Shown: positions 10,701 through 22,500 of the stretch, in pieces | How positions within the stretch are numbered: position 1 is the first letter of the stretch | Layout of the letters: every line of letters starts with the position of its first letter | Assembly: GCA_021399435.1 (NCBI GenBank) | Contig: JAJTUP010000112.1 | Coordinates: 1 to 64,000, forward strand | Length of the DNA: 64,000 bases | DNA from: Diaporthe sp. PMI_573 | Taxonomy: Eukaryota; Ascomycota; Sordariomycetes; Diaporthales; Diaporthaceae | Reading direction: 5' to 3' | Translations under genes and position numbers: made by a program | Notes under the pieces: generated by a model | Database searches by the model: none | The model's input: only the letters and a program-made list of their open reading frames with translations | What the model was told of the DNA's origin: nothing

Positions 10701-13045
10701 TCCTAGCTAGTTTATGACCTTAATCATACTAACTGCTGAGATAGTATTACTATTACTAAATTTAACCTTAGCTATGTCTATACCCTAATTAATCTTTATA
10801 CCTAGGTTCTCTTATATGTAGGCTAATGCTTATAGTATCCCTACTATAGAGAACTTAGTAGCTCCTATATCCTAGAGCTCTCCCTAATACTTTATACTAT
10901 ATAGGTTATATAGTATAAATTGACTTGCTTTAGTTACTTTTAGGGCTATATAGATGTCTTTTCTAGTTGTGTGGTAGTTAAATGCAAAATTTACTAGATT
11001 CTATTAGGGGATAGCCTTGTTATTTATGTTTCATGGATTAAATAGTAAACTTTCTACTTTATATAGTAGATCCTCCCCTTTGTACTTAAGTAAGTAGGTA
11101 GCAAACTTTTTCTCTTTTAGGATAGGTTCTTGCTTAAAGTCTTTACATGCCTAGAGGTATTATCTTTATACATCTATCCTTTCCTTATCTATATAGTTTA
11201 TAGACTAGCACCCTTCCTTCTTGTATATAAAGTATTTTATTACCTTGGTTATTATATGGTATGGTTTGAAGGGTTGTTTTTATCTTGGTCTGAAGGAAAT
11301 TTACGCTAAGAAATGGTGGTTGTTTGGCTGAAAAGGGGTTTGTGGTGAAGATTGGTGATTATATAAAGTCCTCTGGTAGTCCTTGAAGTTTGAGCTATAC
11401 CTCCTATCTATAAAATTGATTCTAGCTTCTTTGTATAATATAAATTATTAGATAGAGTCTCTTTCTATAGCTACTTGCAAAGCTGTATAAAGGTCTGTAA
11501 ATAGGGTCTTATATATAGGCTTCTAGTTTATTATAGCTGGTTTTAACTCTGGTACTGTATGGTATGCTCTGACTACTGTTGTGTGGAGTGTTATTTTACC
11601 CTGATATCCCTCTCCTAGAGCTCTTTATATAAGCTATAGTTTGTCTAAGAGGGTTTCTAAGACCTCTAGTAAGGTCTTGTCTAGGTTTTCTTTCCTTACT
11701 TACATGAATAACAAGGTTGTCTAGTCTACCTAGTACTAGTTATAGTTTATTGTTGTGTTAAAGTGTGTGTCTATGAGGTTATATACTTTGTCCTACCTCT
11801 TGTCTAGCCTAATGTGGTATATATAGAAGTCTTTTGTGTAATTAGAGAGGATGTCTGGAAAGACTATATGGTATTGATCTTTAGTGATTTGTAGTTATCT
11901 GTAATAACTAATAAAGATCTGTACCTTGTCGTATAATAGGTTGTAGGGCTTGCTGGTGTAGTTTTTGTCTTTTCTCTACCCCTTCTGGAAGGTAGATACT
12001 TGTTAAGGGTCTATTGGCCCGTTGTGGATGATTTAAGTTAGAGGTAGGTTGTATGGTGTATTATCTATATAGACTGAATGTGCTGTGAGCGCTGTATTAT
12101 GCTGTTGTAGAAAGTTGCCCACCTCTTGTATATATCTGGTACCCGGAGGTGCTTATCGTACAGGTTGTGTTTCAGCCGTAGGTGCTTGTAGGTTTCTCGT
12201 TGTCTTGTGTGATTGAGCTCTCGGGGGTGGTGGTTTGATTGTCTGTTGTATATGGGCTGGCTCTGGTACTTGTAGTGGGTAGTTTTCTGCTACCTTCTTG
12301 GCTTTAATAAGTCATAGAATCCGACTAGTATAAGGACCCTTTGATGTTAGGATTCCTCTTGCTTTGATGATATTTAGGAGTACTTTCCTAAATATATGTT
12401 TTATTTTATTGAATTGGTAGGTAGTCTACTCTTTAAAGTCGTTAACTAGAGACCCTAGTATGTTGGCTTTACTTAGGTCTAGATGAATAATATCTATTAT
12501 GACCTGTGTGAAGTATATAGTAAGCTAGATTACGTTTAGTAGGGTATCTAGGTTAATATCTAGGTCCTAGTATCTTAGATTTATCGTACTTTGCTATATA
12601 TTTATCTATATTGTGCTTCTTGTGCTTATCTCTTTGTATGTTACTTGATTTCGGCTACTTAAGCCTGCTGCTGTGGCTGAAGCTGATGGTTTTGGTGTGT
12701 TGGAGGATAACATCTTGTGTAGTGTTTTTGGGTTGTTTATAAGGTGTCTTCTTTGTTATGTATTAGCGTATACTACTTCTTTCTAGTTGTATAAGGTCTT
12801 GGCTATAGATATGTCCTGTCTAGCGTTTAGTATAGTAGTCTTGATTTGTATAATATTGAGAAGATTTCGTCTTCTAGGGGTGTTTTCTCCTTTCTTGACT
12901 AGTAGGGAGGTTGAGATAGCCTCTAGGCTCTTAGCACGAGTGTGTGATTCTAGTTGCCTCTACGTCCTGTCTAGCGTTCTATAGCTATAACTATGGAGTC
13001 GTACTGGTACTCGTCTCTTTATTCTTACTAATCTATGATCATACT
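7740..13045 (-). pseudogene. Copia A gag-pol relic
   Basis: Reading the minus strand from the 5' LTR, a gag-like frame (about 13045-11300) is followed by pol. The best landmark is RNase H at the end: IFIDRSFANN (about 8240), then ESLTKYKRVTQSILASKLY-like sequence, then YIDSRLLYNYLVRLGIIDEK (near 7975) and NLANTYIKKTPNRVLKKLI (near 7800), which follow the Ty1/copia RNase H pattern. In-frame TAG and TAA codons interrupt every domain, so no protein can be made. Order gag-protease-integrase-RT-RNase H is assumed from the family; I located only gag and RNase H with confidence. Confidence 0.85.
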
Positions 13046-13062
13046 AAGTAATTACTAATTAG

Positions 13063-13270
13063 TATTGAATGGCCTTTGCTATATGGCGTAATGTATGTAT
13101 GTATTTATCTGTGTAATTAGTTCTGAATTTGTTGATATCTATCTAAACTATGAAATAAGCGGGGAAGTTTATATACAGACCTAAGAGGTCTATATACACT
13201 CCCTTGCCTGCTTAGTTATCCTCCCTAGCTAATATAGCTATGTGTGATTAGCCTTAGTGCTATTCTAACA
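13063..13270 (-). repeat. 5' LTR of copia A
   Basis: 208 bp, aligned end to end with 5708-5915, with C-to-T and G-to-A differences. It is followed outward by the target duplication ATTAC. Confidence 0.9.
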
Positions 13271-13907
13271 ATTACCTTATATAAAATAGTATAAGATTTT
13301 AGTAGCTTAAAATAAGTATAATAATGTAGTATTAAGCTATATAGTAATATAGCCTCTACCCTTATAGGCTAAGTATACTCTAAATAATACCTAAAAGATC
13401 TATATATATAGATTTTAGGAGGTATTACTTACCTTAAGGGAAAACTATATAAGTTATATAAACTATATAGTGGTTTTGTTTAATATTTTAGGAAATTAAG
13501 TAAAGCCATTATTAGAGTAGACAAGAAAATAGGTTTAAAAGCCATTAAGAAATTTAGTAGTATTTTAGGCTACTAAAATGTATTCTTTATTAGCACTAAG
13601 ATAAGAATAAGCCTATATACTATAAAGCTTAAAACAGTTATTTAGTAATGTAATGACTTATAATAAAGACCTAAATTAAAAGAATTACTATTTTAACTAA
13701 TAAATAATCTACCCTTAAGGCTACCAGAAGACTATATAATCTAGCTAACTATTATCTATTAAATTTTACAATATAGATTATAATCTAAGGAAACAGTAAT
13801 TAAATTAATTTTATTTTAATTTTAGCCAGCAGCTTAGAAATTAGAGAGATAGAACAAGCCGCGCAGCTGCTAAGCAGGACCGAAAAGTATATATTTACAG
13901 TATAAAA

Positions 13908-14078
13908 GGCAGAAAAGGCATGTATTAATAGTAGAAAAAATATATACCAATAAGCAGAAAAGGTATATACTAAACAGCAGAAAAAGGTATATACTAAACA
14001 GCAGAAAAAGGTACGTTCTAACTAGTAGAAAAAGGTACATCCTAACCAGCAGAAAAAGGTATATACTACTCTATTATA
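13908..14078. repeat. Short tandem repeat, 24-bp unit
   Basis: About seven units of AGCAGAAAAAGGTATATACT plus four bases. The central units (13970-14070) are nearly identical and the outer ones are shorter or mutated. The unit length is a multiple of three, so it could have encoded a repeated peptide. Confidence 0.75.
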
Positions 14079-15494
14079 GAATGCAGGCCAAAACTACTAC
14101 GCTATACTAGATAATAGTATCAATATATATTAATGTTCTTTGCAACTCTAATTAGTACTTACCTAAAACTACTATAGCTAATTAGGTCAAACCTACTAAT
14201 AGCTATATATTAATAACTATTACTACACTATATTTAAGGTTAATATCTACAGGTTAGCAGTATACTTAGCTATCTTACATTCTTTATATTAGAAATAGTT
14301 AAATTTTAAATAGCTTGTAATATTAAACTTAGCGTTATATATATGCCGTAAAGACTCGAGTTGCTACAATTTTACAATCTATATTATCTATATAGTAGTA
14401 AGTTTAAGGCAAACCCTTTTTTTAATCTACCTTATATACAATTTTTAATTAAGCGGGGCTATAAATCTTATTGGAGATAATAAAGATAATAACTCTAATT
14501 CTAGCTGACTAACAATCTATAAGATAGTAAAATCAAATATCTACAAGATAAGGTAGTTAACATTATTACCCAAAATAGCTACTAAATGTAGCTAGTAATA
14601 AGTAACGCGTAGTAACTCTAAAGTATCATATATATAACCTGTCTATGTCTTTTAAGAGTAATAAGTTAGGCCAAGGGTAGCCTATGCTATACATTAAAGG
14701 TGCTTAGCGCGTCTATCCCGACAAAATTCTTTTATAATTCCCAGATTAGTTTATTATATTCTGCCTATTTAATGTAGACTTGCCAGCCTACTCCTTATCT
14801 TCTACACTCTATAATCTTTTTAATCTTATATTTTACTCTAAATTTTATTAATAGCAGGGCTTAGACGTTATTTTCTATCAGCAAATATAAAATATTCTTA
14901 GCAACATATAATTTACTATTAAAAATACAACCTAGTATTAAGTTATACTATCTAGCCAGCAGATTAGATGTATAACTAAAATATAGGTTGCTAAATACTA
15001 TAGGTCTATATTTTAAGCAATAAGGGTCTTGCTTAAACTATAGCTAAAATATTATTTTATTATTTATTTTTACTTTTATAATATTTACTATTTTAAATAA
15101 CTACTTTATAAACTTTATAGATAGTATTTTAACTAACTCTAAAGTTTAAGTCTAAACTTATTATAACCTAGTATTTTTAGAGTTAAAACTAGTATACTGA
15201 TTAGCGGCTATTATATAGGTTAGGCCTAGAGGGTTTATCTTATACTACCTTAATAGCCAAGCCATCTAATTATTGCTGCTATTTTTAGCAGAACTATAAC
15301 TATTTTCTATATCTTGTTAGTAAAGCCTTTTTTTACATTAAGAGCTTGCCCTATATCATTTGCACCATTATAGAGGTTTGCCTTTATTTATAAGAAAATG
15401 CTATATATTATTAATGTTAACATTATTACTATAGACATTAAAAGAGCCAGGATAATTATAGATACTATAGTAGGCTACTAGACTCTTAGGAGCC

Positions 15495-16320
15495 CTATTT
15501 TATTTACTAGAAGGCAAGGAGGCTAGATATTTATAATTACCTCTATTTATTAAGATAAAAGCTTGCCTATTCTCTTAATAGGTATCAATCTTTAACTATA
15601 GGCAAGGTAAAGCAGAATGCTTTAGACTAGGCAAAGATAAAGCCTTTACAGCCAGTAGTATTATATAAGCTATTTTTATAGCAGCTTTACTATAAGTAGT
15701 TTCTTAAAAATAAAATGTCTATTTTACTCTAAATATGCTATCCTGTAAGTCCAGCTTGTCTTACTATATAGCTATTACTAAACCAGGCAGTTAGTATAGC
15801 TATACTATAGTAGGACTTGCCAAAAGACTCTCAGCAATACATACTTGCTGCTAGCCGAGCTAAGAATAATAGCATGAGAGGCTTTAGGATATCTAAGGCG
15901 AGAATAAATACTCTTTGTCTCATTTCTCGGCCCAAGAGGCTAAATTAGTATACAATAGACTTTTATACGGGCAAAACTTTTCTCTAAGAAATATGTAAGA
16001 CTAAGAATCGCGATCTAACCCAGACTTATACAGGCCAACTAGTTCTTTATTAGGTTAGGTTATTATATCTTAACAATTAGCATTATATATAGTATTAGTA
16101 TCTCAAGCAATAAAGACTCTAGATAGATCTTCTATACTATATATTAAACCAGCCTTTAAAGGTATAGGTAAGGATAGAATTTAAGGCAAAGGTAATAATG
16201 TAGAAGCTATAGCATCTACTGTACCAGGCTACTGTAATTAAAGTAACATTATTATATAGCTTAGACCTATAAAAGGTAGGTTTTTTAAACTATCTAGGCT
16301 ATATTTAACAGCAAGGTTAA
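15495..16320 (+). pseudogene. Unidentified coding relic
   Basis: One plus-strand frame reads for roughly 270 codons with stops that are almost all TAG or TAA at plausible Gln or Trp positions, and long coherent stretches between them, for example GFRISKARINTLCLISRPK near 15875. Coding-like sequence in other frames continues toward 17.4 kb, with a Cys-containing part around 16580-16680. I do not recognise the family. A transposon-encoded or telomere-associated protein is possible but unproven. RIP has inactivated it. Confidence 0.4.
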
Positions 16321-18307
16321 AATAAATAGCAGCAATTAGTAGCAGCTTAAATTACTAGTTGTCTAAGCTACCTGTCTTAGTTACTACCAACTTTCTTAAG
16401 TTACTATTACTATAGAAAGAATTAAAGCTCTTGCCTACTTAGTAATATCAGTATAATATATTATTAAAAAAAGCATAGAAACGTGTTTATAAACTAGTAT
16501 TGGCAATGCTAGCTACTTATATCTCGGGTATAACGAGTAAGTAAAGCTTGTTAACTTGCAGAATTAATGTATAAGATTAACCCTTGCCGAAATTGCTGTA
16601 ATTAGACTTACTACTACTAGATATCTCAATTACATTAGCTATAGAGGGTGCCGGAAAACTATACTTACTGTTACATATATCTTATTACAGCTTTTTTTAG
16701 CCTCTAGGCAAGGCAATTAAAGTACCTTTACCCAGAGAGCAAAGACTTTATATTATAGGCTTCCCGCCTAGTAGCAGGAAAGGACTAAAAAAGAGCTAAT
16801 TATTAAAAGAGATATTTATTATCTTATTACAAGCAAGGAAACAACTAAATTATAGAAGAGACAGAAGTTTAAGCCAGTTCTTATAACAAGCATTTAGTAT
16901 ATAGTAGCCACCTTAAATATAGTTATTAGGAAAAGGAGCAAACTTTATGTATGTAAAGTAGGAGAGTAGGTATAATAGTTTAATGGCAAAGAGCCTAATC
17001 TTGTATCCTGCTTTATTTATTTTACTAATTACAGCAAGAAATATATTTAGCTACAACATCTTTTCTATAGTTATTAAAGAATACTAAAGCAAAGCACCAT
17101 ATCTTTATACCTTAGCTAACTATATAACTACCGATTTAAAGAGAAGGCATCCAGGAAGGAAATAAGAAGTATAGCTAAACTCCTGTAAGCAAACTATTAT
17201 ATTCTATTAGTAGTATTAAATATAAAATAGTAAGGGTAAGGGACAAGTCTATATAAAAGATAATAAGACAGACCTATATTATACCGGCTAAGCTATGCTA
17301 GATAATTACCAAAAATACTACAAACTATATATCTCTAACTTAGAAATATAATGTCGGCAATAATAATAAAACCTTTATATCTACCTCAGCAAGCCAAAAT
17401 AGGTATAACTCGTCCTCTATATATATATAGGATTATATAGTATAGGTTAATATATAGCATTATAAAGGAGGCGCCATTCCTAGATTTACCTTACCTTTAT
17501 CTATCTCTAGTTACTACTTAAAGCTAATTCTAAGCCTATTGCTCTATTAGGGTTGCTTCTCCTTTATCTTGTCTCTAGTATCTCCCAGCTACTCCTTAAC
17601 ACTATATCCTAGATTATAAATATATACTAGTTAACCCTATTTCCCGTTATAATAGCCCCTTATATAGTCTAACATAGCTAACGCCTAGAATCGGTCTAAC
17701 TATAGCTAATAAAGTATCTAACCCGTAAAAAAACAATATCTTAGGTAGAGTTAATATAAGCTTAGAGAGAAAGGCCTCTTACTACCATCTTTATATTAAT
17801 ATATTACTACTTACTACATTTTTTATAGGTAAACCAAGTAATACTATATATATTAAGGATCTTAGTAGGTAAATATAAAGCTATACTTTATAGGTAAAAG
17901 AAAGGATATTTCTAGGACAAAGCTTAATAGGTAAAAGAAAGTATATAAGGTATTATAAAGTAGTAATTAAGATAGGTTAACAGCTATAATAATTATTTAC
18001 TGCCTAGTATAAAATTAGTTAGAAATAAGGTTACTAGTTAACCTAACTCGGCTTAAAACTAGAGCCTAGTTAGAGATAGCTATAAAGTTATAAAGTATAG
18101 AAAAGATAGATAGTATAGAGATATATAGATTTAAATATTAAGCAAGATAATAACATAATAATAATAGCAAGGCTTAGAAGTAGTAAAGACTAGTATAAAG
18201 TAGTTGTTAGCAAGATAGAGACTAAAGAGTAAGGGTACCTATTACTAGTAGGGAAATAAAGAAGAAGGGGTTAAAAGATAAGAAAGTATAAAGATTTAGA
18301 GTATAAT

Positions 18308-18546
18308 TGTTGGTTGGGCTTTATCGTATATGATAGAAAGAAGTGTTAGTGAAGAGAAAAGGAGAGTGTAGACTGAATGGGTATTTTATTAAGTCTATGG
18401 GGTCTGGGTTGTTGCTTTGAAGGGTGTGGCGAAGCCATGCCTATAGGGCGACAACCCTTTATAGTATAGGCCCCGTGCTAGCCACGAGCCCTCCACTATT
18501 TACTTATAGACCTATTTACTATAGACCTATCAACACCTATTCCACA
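18308..18546 (-). repeat. 3' LTR of copia B
   Basis: 239 bp, plus-strand ends TGTTGGTTGGGC and CCTATTCCACA, both canonical after complementing. It contains a GC-rich segment near 18470-18495 that is less mutated than in the partner. Confidence 0.9.
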
Positions 18547-18629
18547 CTGGTAGTCTTTTATTTATATGGATGGTCGCTCTAAAAGTCCGAAAAAGAAAGA
18601 AAAATAAAAGAAATAAAATCTACCCTTAT

Positions 18630-18712
18630 AGTGAGTCGAACCCTTAGCTTCTTGGTTGCTAATTAATTGTTACCTTGAAGTATTCCATTGTGCCATTAGC
18701 CTAAAATGACTG
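18630..18712 (-). other. tRNA-like (A-box/B-box) sequence in copia B
   Basis: The minus strand has TGGCACAATGG, which fits the RNA polymerase III A box, and about 41 nt further GGTTCGACTCA, which fits the B box except the last base, then T-runs. The acceptor and T-stem do not pair well, so this is not a functional tRNA. A tRNA-derived SINE remnant captured between pol and the 3' LTR is possible. Confidence 0.35.
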
Positions 18713-19589
18713 TACCATTTGTATTCGCTCTCCATCATCCTGGTCCCCTGGTCCGTATGTTCCTGGTGGCTAGCGTTTTGCTAGTGTTAAGGTAAATACA
18801 CCTAATTAGCTATATAATTATCTTAATTTACTTAAGGTTGAAGTTTTTGAAAGTTACTTCTACCTTATAAGTAAATTGTTTTTAATGTATTTCGTGGAGT
18901 ACTAGCCTACTATTCATAGTACTAAACGAATACCTGGAATAGACCTAGATAGACCAGACTAGGCTAGTACTAGCTAGCCCTCCTAACCTTGCTAATTAAC
19001 CTACGTATAGATTGATAGATTTAATCAAACCCTAAGAAAAAGCCCTCTTCGCTAAGGCTATAAGACCTAGGTATATAAGATAGAAAGGGTAGAATGTAGT
19101 AGATAATAGCTTGATATATTAATACTAGTTATTTATTAAGAAAGTTGATGTTATTATATATAATAGAATATAGCTTGTAGTACTATTCTCAAACTCTTGG
19201 TATATAGGTATTAGACTACGAATTTTGACTAGGGATACCTATTATATACTAGCTGGTATCTTAAGTACCTGTATAATAGTAGATAATATACGTACTTTCC
19301 AACCCTACTGGTGTAAGTTACTAGTCAAAACATTAACTACAAGGTATGCCCTTGGGGGGGATGTAAATCTAATTAAAGGCTAACTATGTAGTTCCTTAAG
19401 GTAAGATATAGGTAACTATTATGATGAGGATCTAAACTTTTACTAACTAAACCTCTAGTAGTCTTTCAACTTTTAATATACTGTACTAAGTACTAAGTAC
19501 TGACTTGGTACCTCTTATTAGACCTTTAAATAGTCATGGTTAGTTGTTAAAACTATTGTAATTAATAAAGCCGTTAATATGTATAGTTA

Positions 19590-22500
19590 GCTTATTATGG
19601 TTAATCAAGTATTGTAGGGCTTTATTAGGTGATTCTTTTATCATGGTGTTTACTAGATTATCTATACTATTAATCTACCTCAGCTCGTGGATTTCTTAAC
19701 ACTTGTAGGCTTGATGAAGAGATATAATGTTAATCATTAGTCTCTTTTTATTAGTTGATCCTAGCTTAACGAGATACTTGTATAGTAAGTGTGAATCTAT
19801 ATAGATTACTAGTAGTACTAGTAGTAGATTAAGCTAATTGGTAATGATTTGTATAGTTGTGGATAGTATGATTCTAAGGTTAAATCCACTGACTATGCTA
19901 TAGATCTCTAATACTAGTATGCTTTAAATAACATGCTTATACTTAATAGAGGACTAGTATAATATGTTTTTATATATTTTATACTTTATAGTGTTAGAAT
20001 CCCTCTCCTTGTTAACTAGGGTAATTATAAAGCTGATTTATAAACTAAGATTATGGTTATTAGTAAAAGAACTATTAATAAATATGACTAACTTTACTTT
20101 TGAGAGGTCTATGGGGATAAATTATAGTCCTTAGTTACTATACTCTATTTACTACTAAATTTACTTATTAAGCTTCTTATAGTTAAACTTCTTTAGTACT
20201 TGTATCTATATGGCTACTAATAGGTTGAAGGTAGCTTCTAGCTAATAGATAGAGGTAAGATATGCTCCTCGTACTTGTTATTTAATATACTATTATATAG
20301 TATCTAGCTTAACTAGGTTGATTAGCTTAAGTTTAATACCTTAACCCTTCTATTATATAAGGATATTGTCCTTAGTAACTATATATATTGTATTGTTGAA
20401 AGGAAAAGGAAGTTTATCCTTTAGTTTATATAGAATCTTAGCCTTTTTGATAGTATACTCTTCTTTAATAGAGAATTTATCTGTGTTAATGCTATATGTA
20501 TTGTTAGTCTATATAGCTGTGATACTAAAGGCCTTCTTTTTAGTAGTATCCTTGTTGTTTATGATAAGTAGACATGCGTCGTACGTAGAGGTGACTATGT
20601 TGAGTTTTTCGTGGTGGTACTTGTGATAAGTTATTTACTAGTGAACCTTAGCTTCTATAATACTATATAATGGCTTTATAATCCTTATAATAGTACCTGG
20701 AGGATACTGTACCTTTAGCTTGATTAGAAGTATAGCTAGAACTGTTTGCTGTAGCTTTGACTTTAACTATAGGTATACTTGAGTAATGTCTTGAAGTTTA
20801 GCTTTTATACCTATTTTCATTAAAGTAGGTATTAGGTAAGCTATAAGCTGTTAGCTAACTTACTAAACTATTGGTAACTGTGTAAGGATTTCCTTCTTTT
20901 TTTTATTATTATACCCCTGAATAATAAGGTAGGACTTCTTGTAGGGCTTCTTATTCTTACCCTTTCCCTTGATCTCTTACACTATGTAAGATTTGAATAA
21001 TCGTCCCTTATACTTGTTAGGGTTGAATAGTTTAAAAGAAAAGACTCTACATCTAATGAGATTCGTGACTTCTATATTATTAGACTCCTTAAATAGTTTA
21101 CCTAGGCTGTTGATTACTTTATCCTGGTGGAGTTTTATGGATAATTCAAGGTTATCCTTCTCCTTTTATATTATGAAAGCTTCTACTATATATATGTTAG
21201 GCTTGTTCTTAAATCCTGGGGGATGGCCTTGTTGTTGTCGTGGTTGTTCTAGCTTATCTAGAATAACCTCTAGGTTATCTAGAACAGCCTTAGGGTTAAC
21301 ATCTCTAGTTTTATATCGTTCTAGTTTATCTGGAATAACTTCTGGGTAGATATCTTTGGTCTTATCTCTATTCTTGTCCTTGTTGATATTAGGAATAGTC
21401 TCCTCTTAGTAGTATGGTCTTACTATAGTAGACCTAAACTTGACTGGCCTATTTAGAAGATCTAGTATAACATCGTGCCTATTAATAAACAGAACCTTGT
21501 ATGGGCCTTGCTATTTGTCCTTCTTATATTATACTCGAGTATTACTCTAAATAGGTATGGTGAGAATATCTGCTGTAGCTGGGCTGTTTTGTGTATTCAG
21601 AGCATTGTTTACTTAATGTTTAGCTAATAGTTTATATAGTGCTTTTATTACCTTCTGAATAGCTTTGGTATGCTAGAGCGTTGTTGGTGTAGGGGGTGAA
21701 TCTATATGAATGTGTGGATATGCCCTGAATATGAGAAGAGTAGGAATTAGTCTATTAGGCCTAGTAGTATTGTTAACTACCTTAACTACTATCTATAGTA
21801 TGGCGTCGTTATGATACTTTCTGGTAAGTTTAGCTATCAGGATTTCAAAGGCTTGCTAGATTAGGTTATGATAGTGTTTAACTTTACCTATAGACTAGTA
21901 TGCTTTTATAGGGACTTGTTTATACGTGATTCCTATAATCCTTACCTCTAATTAGAACTCTGTAGATGTAAAGTTAATACTAGTATTATGAACTAACTAG
22001 TCTAGTGGTCCGAGATATATATTGATCTATATTATCTATAGTGCTTCTTATGTATCTTTAGCTGAGAGGGAATGTAGGAACTATATGGCTTGAAAAGACG
22101 TAGTAGTATCTACTGTATATAGTATGGGCTTGCTATTTAAGTATATTATGTTAATGATAAGTTTAAAATTGAAGTCATAGTTGTCTTTTAGTAAGAACTT
22201 GAATCTTCTTAGTACTGAATCGTGAAGCTAGTAATGATGATAAAACTTACTAATAGCTTCTAGAATATTGTTTTTAACGTTGTTATAGCTAGCATTCCTT
22301 AGTAAGTAACTAAGTTGTTTAATAGATGGATAACTAAAGTATTAATGAAGTCGTTATAGCTTGGCTTTTGTGATGTATGTTCTGGCTTCCTTCTAGGATA
22401 AAAAGAACTAAGTATATCCTTATTTATGAATAATAGGGATAGTAATACTCGTCTTCTTCTGAATAAGTTTATTAATAGTATTATCTAAATATATACCTAA

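Larger units (their letters stand above)
5708..13270 (-). mobile_element. Ty1/copia family A, complete copy
   Basis: A 7,563-bp LTR retrotransposon on the minus strand. LTRs of exactly 208 bp lie at 5708-5915 (3') and 13063-13270 (5'), both TGTT...AACA in type, and a perfect 5-bp target duplication ATTAC flanks the element (5703-5707 and 13271-13275). Following the 5' LTR on the minus strand is a 17-nt sequence also found next to the LTRs of copia B and C, presumed primer-binding site. Gag is near 13.0-11.3 kb and RNase H ends near 7.74 kb. About 1.8 kb between pol and the 3' LTR holds an antisense gene-like block. RIP stops are spread throughout. Confidence 0.92.
13271..18307. other. Five-kb RIP-degraded region between copia A and copia B
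   Basis: No intact gene. It contains a tandem repeat at 13908-14078 and a long coding relic (listed separately). Elsewhere it is AT-rich with frequent stops in all frames. LTRs or inverted ends that would define the element are not apparent to me. Confidence 0.5.

Noticed and set aside
20366..21349. Plus-strand open frames of 86-118 codons in copia B
   Set aside because: They are shadows of the minus-strand pol frame, AT-rich and Leu/Ser-rich without domains.
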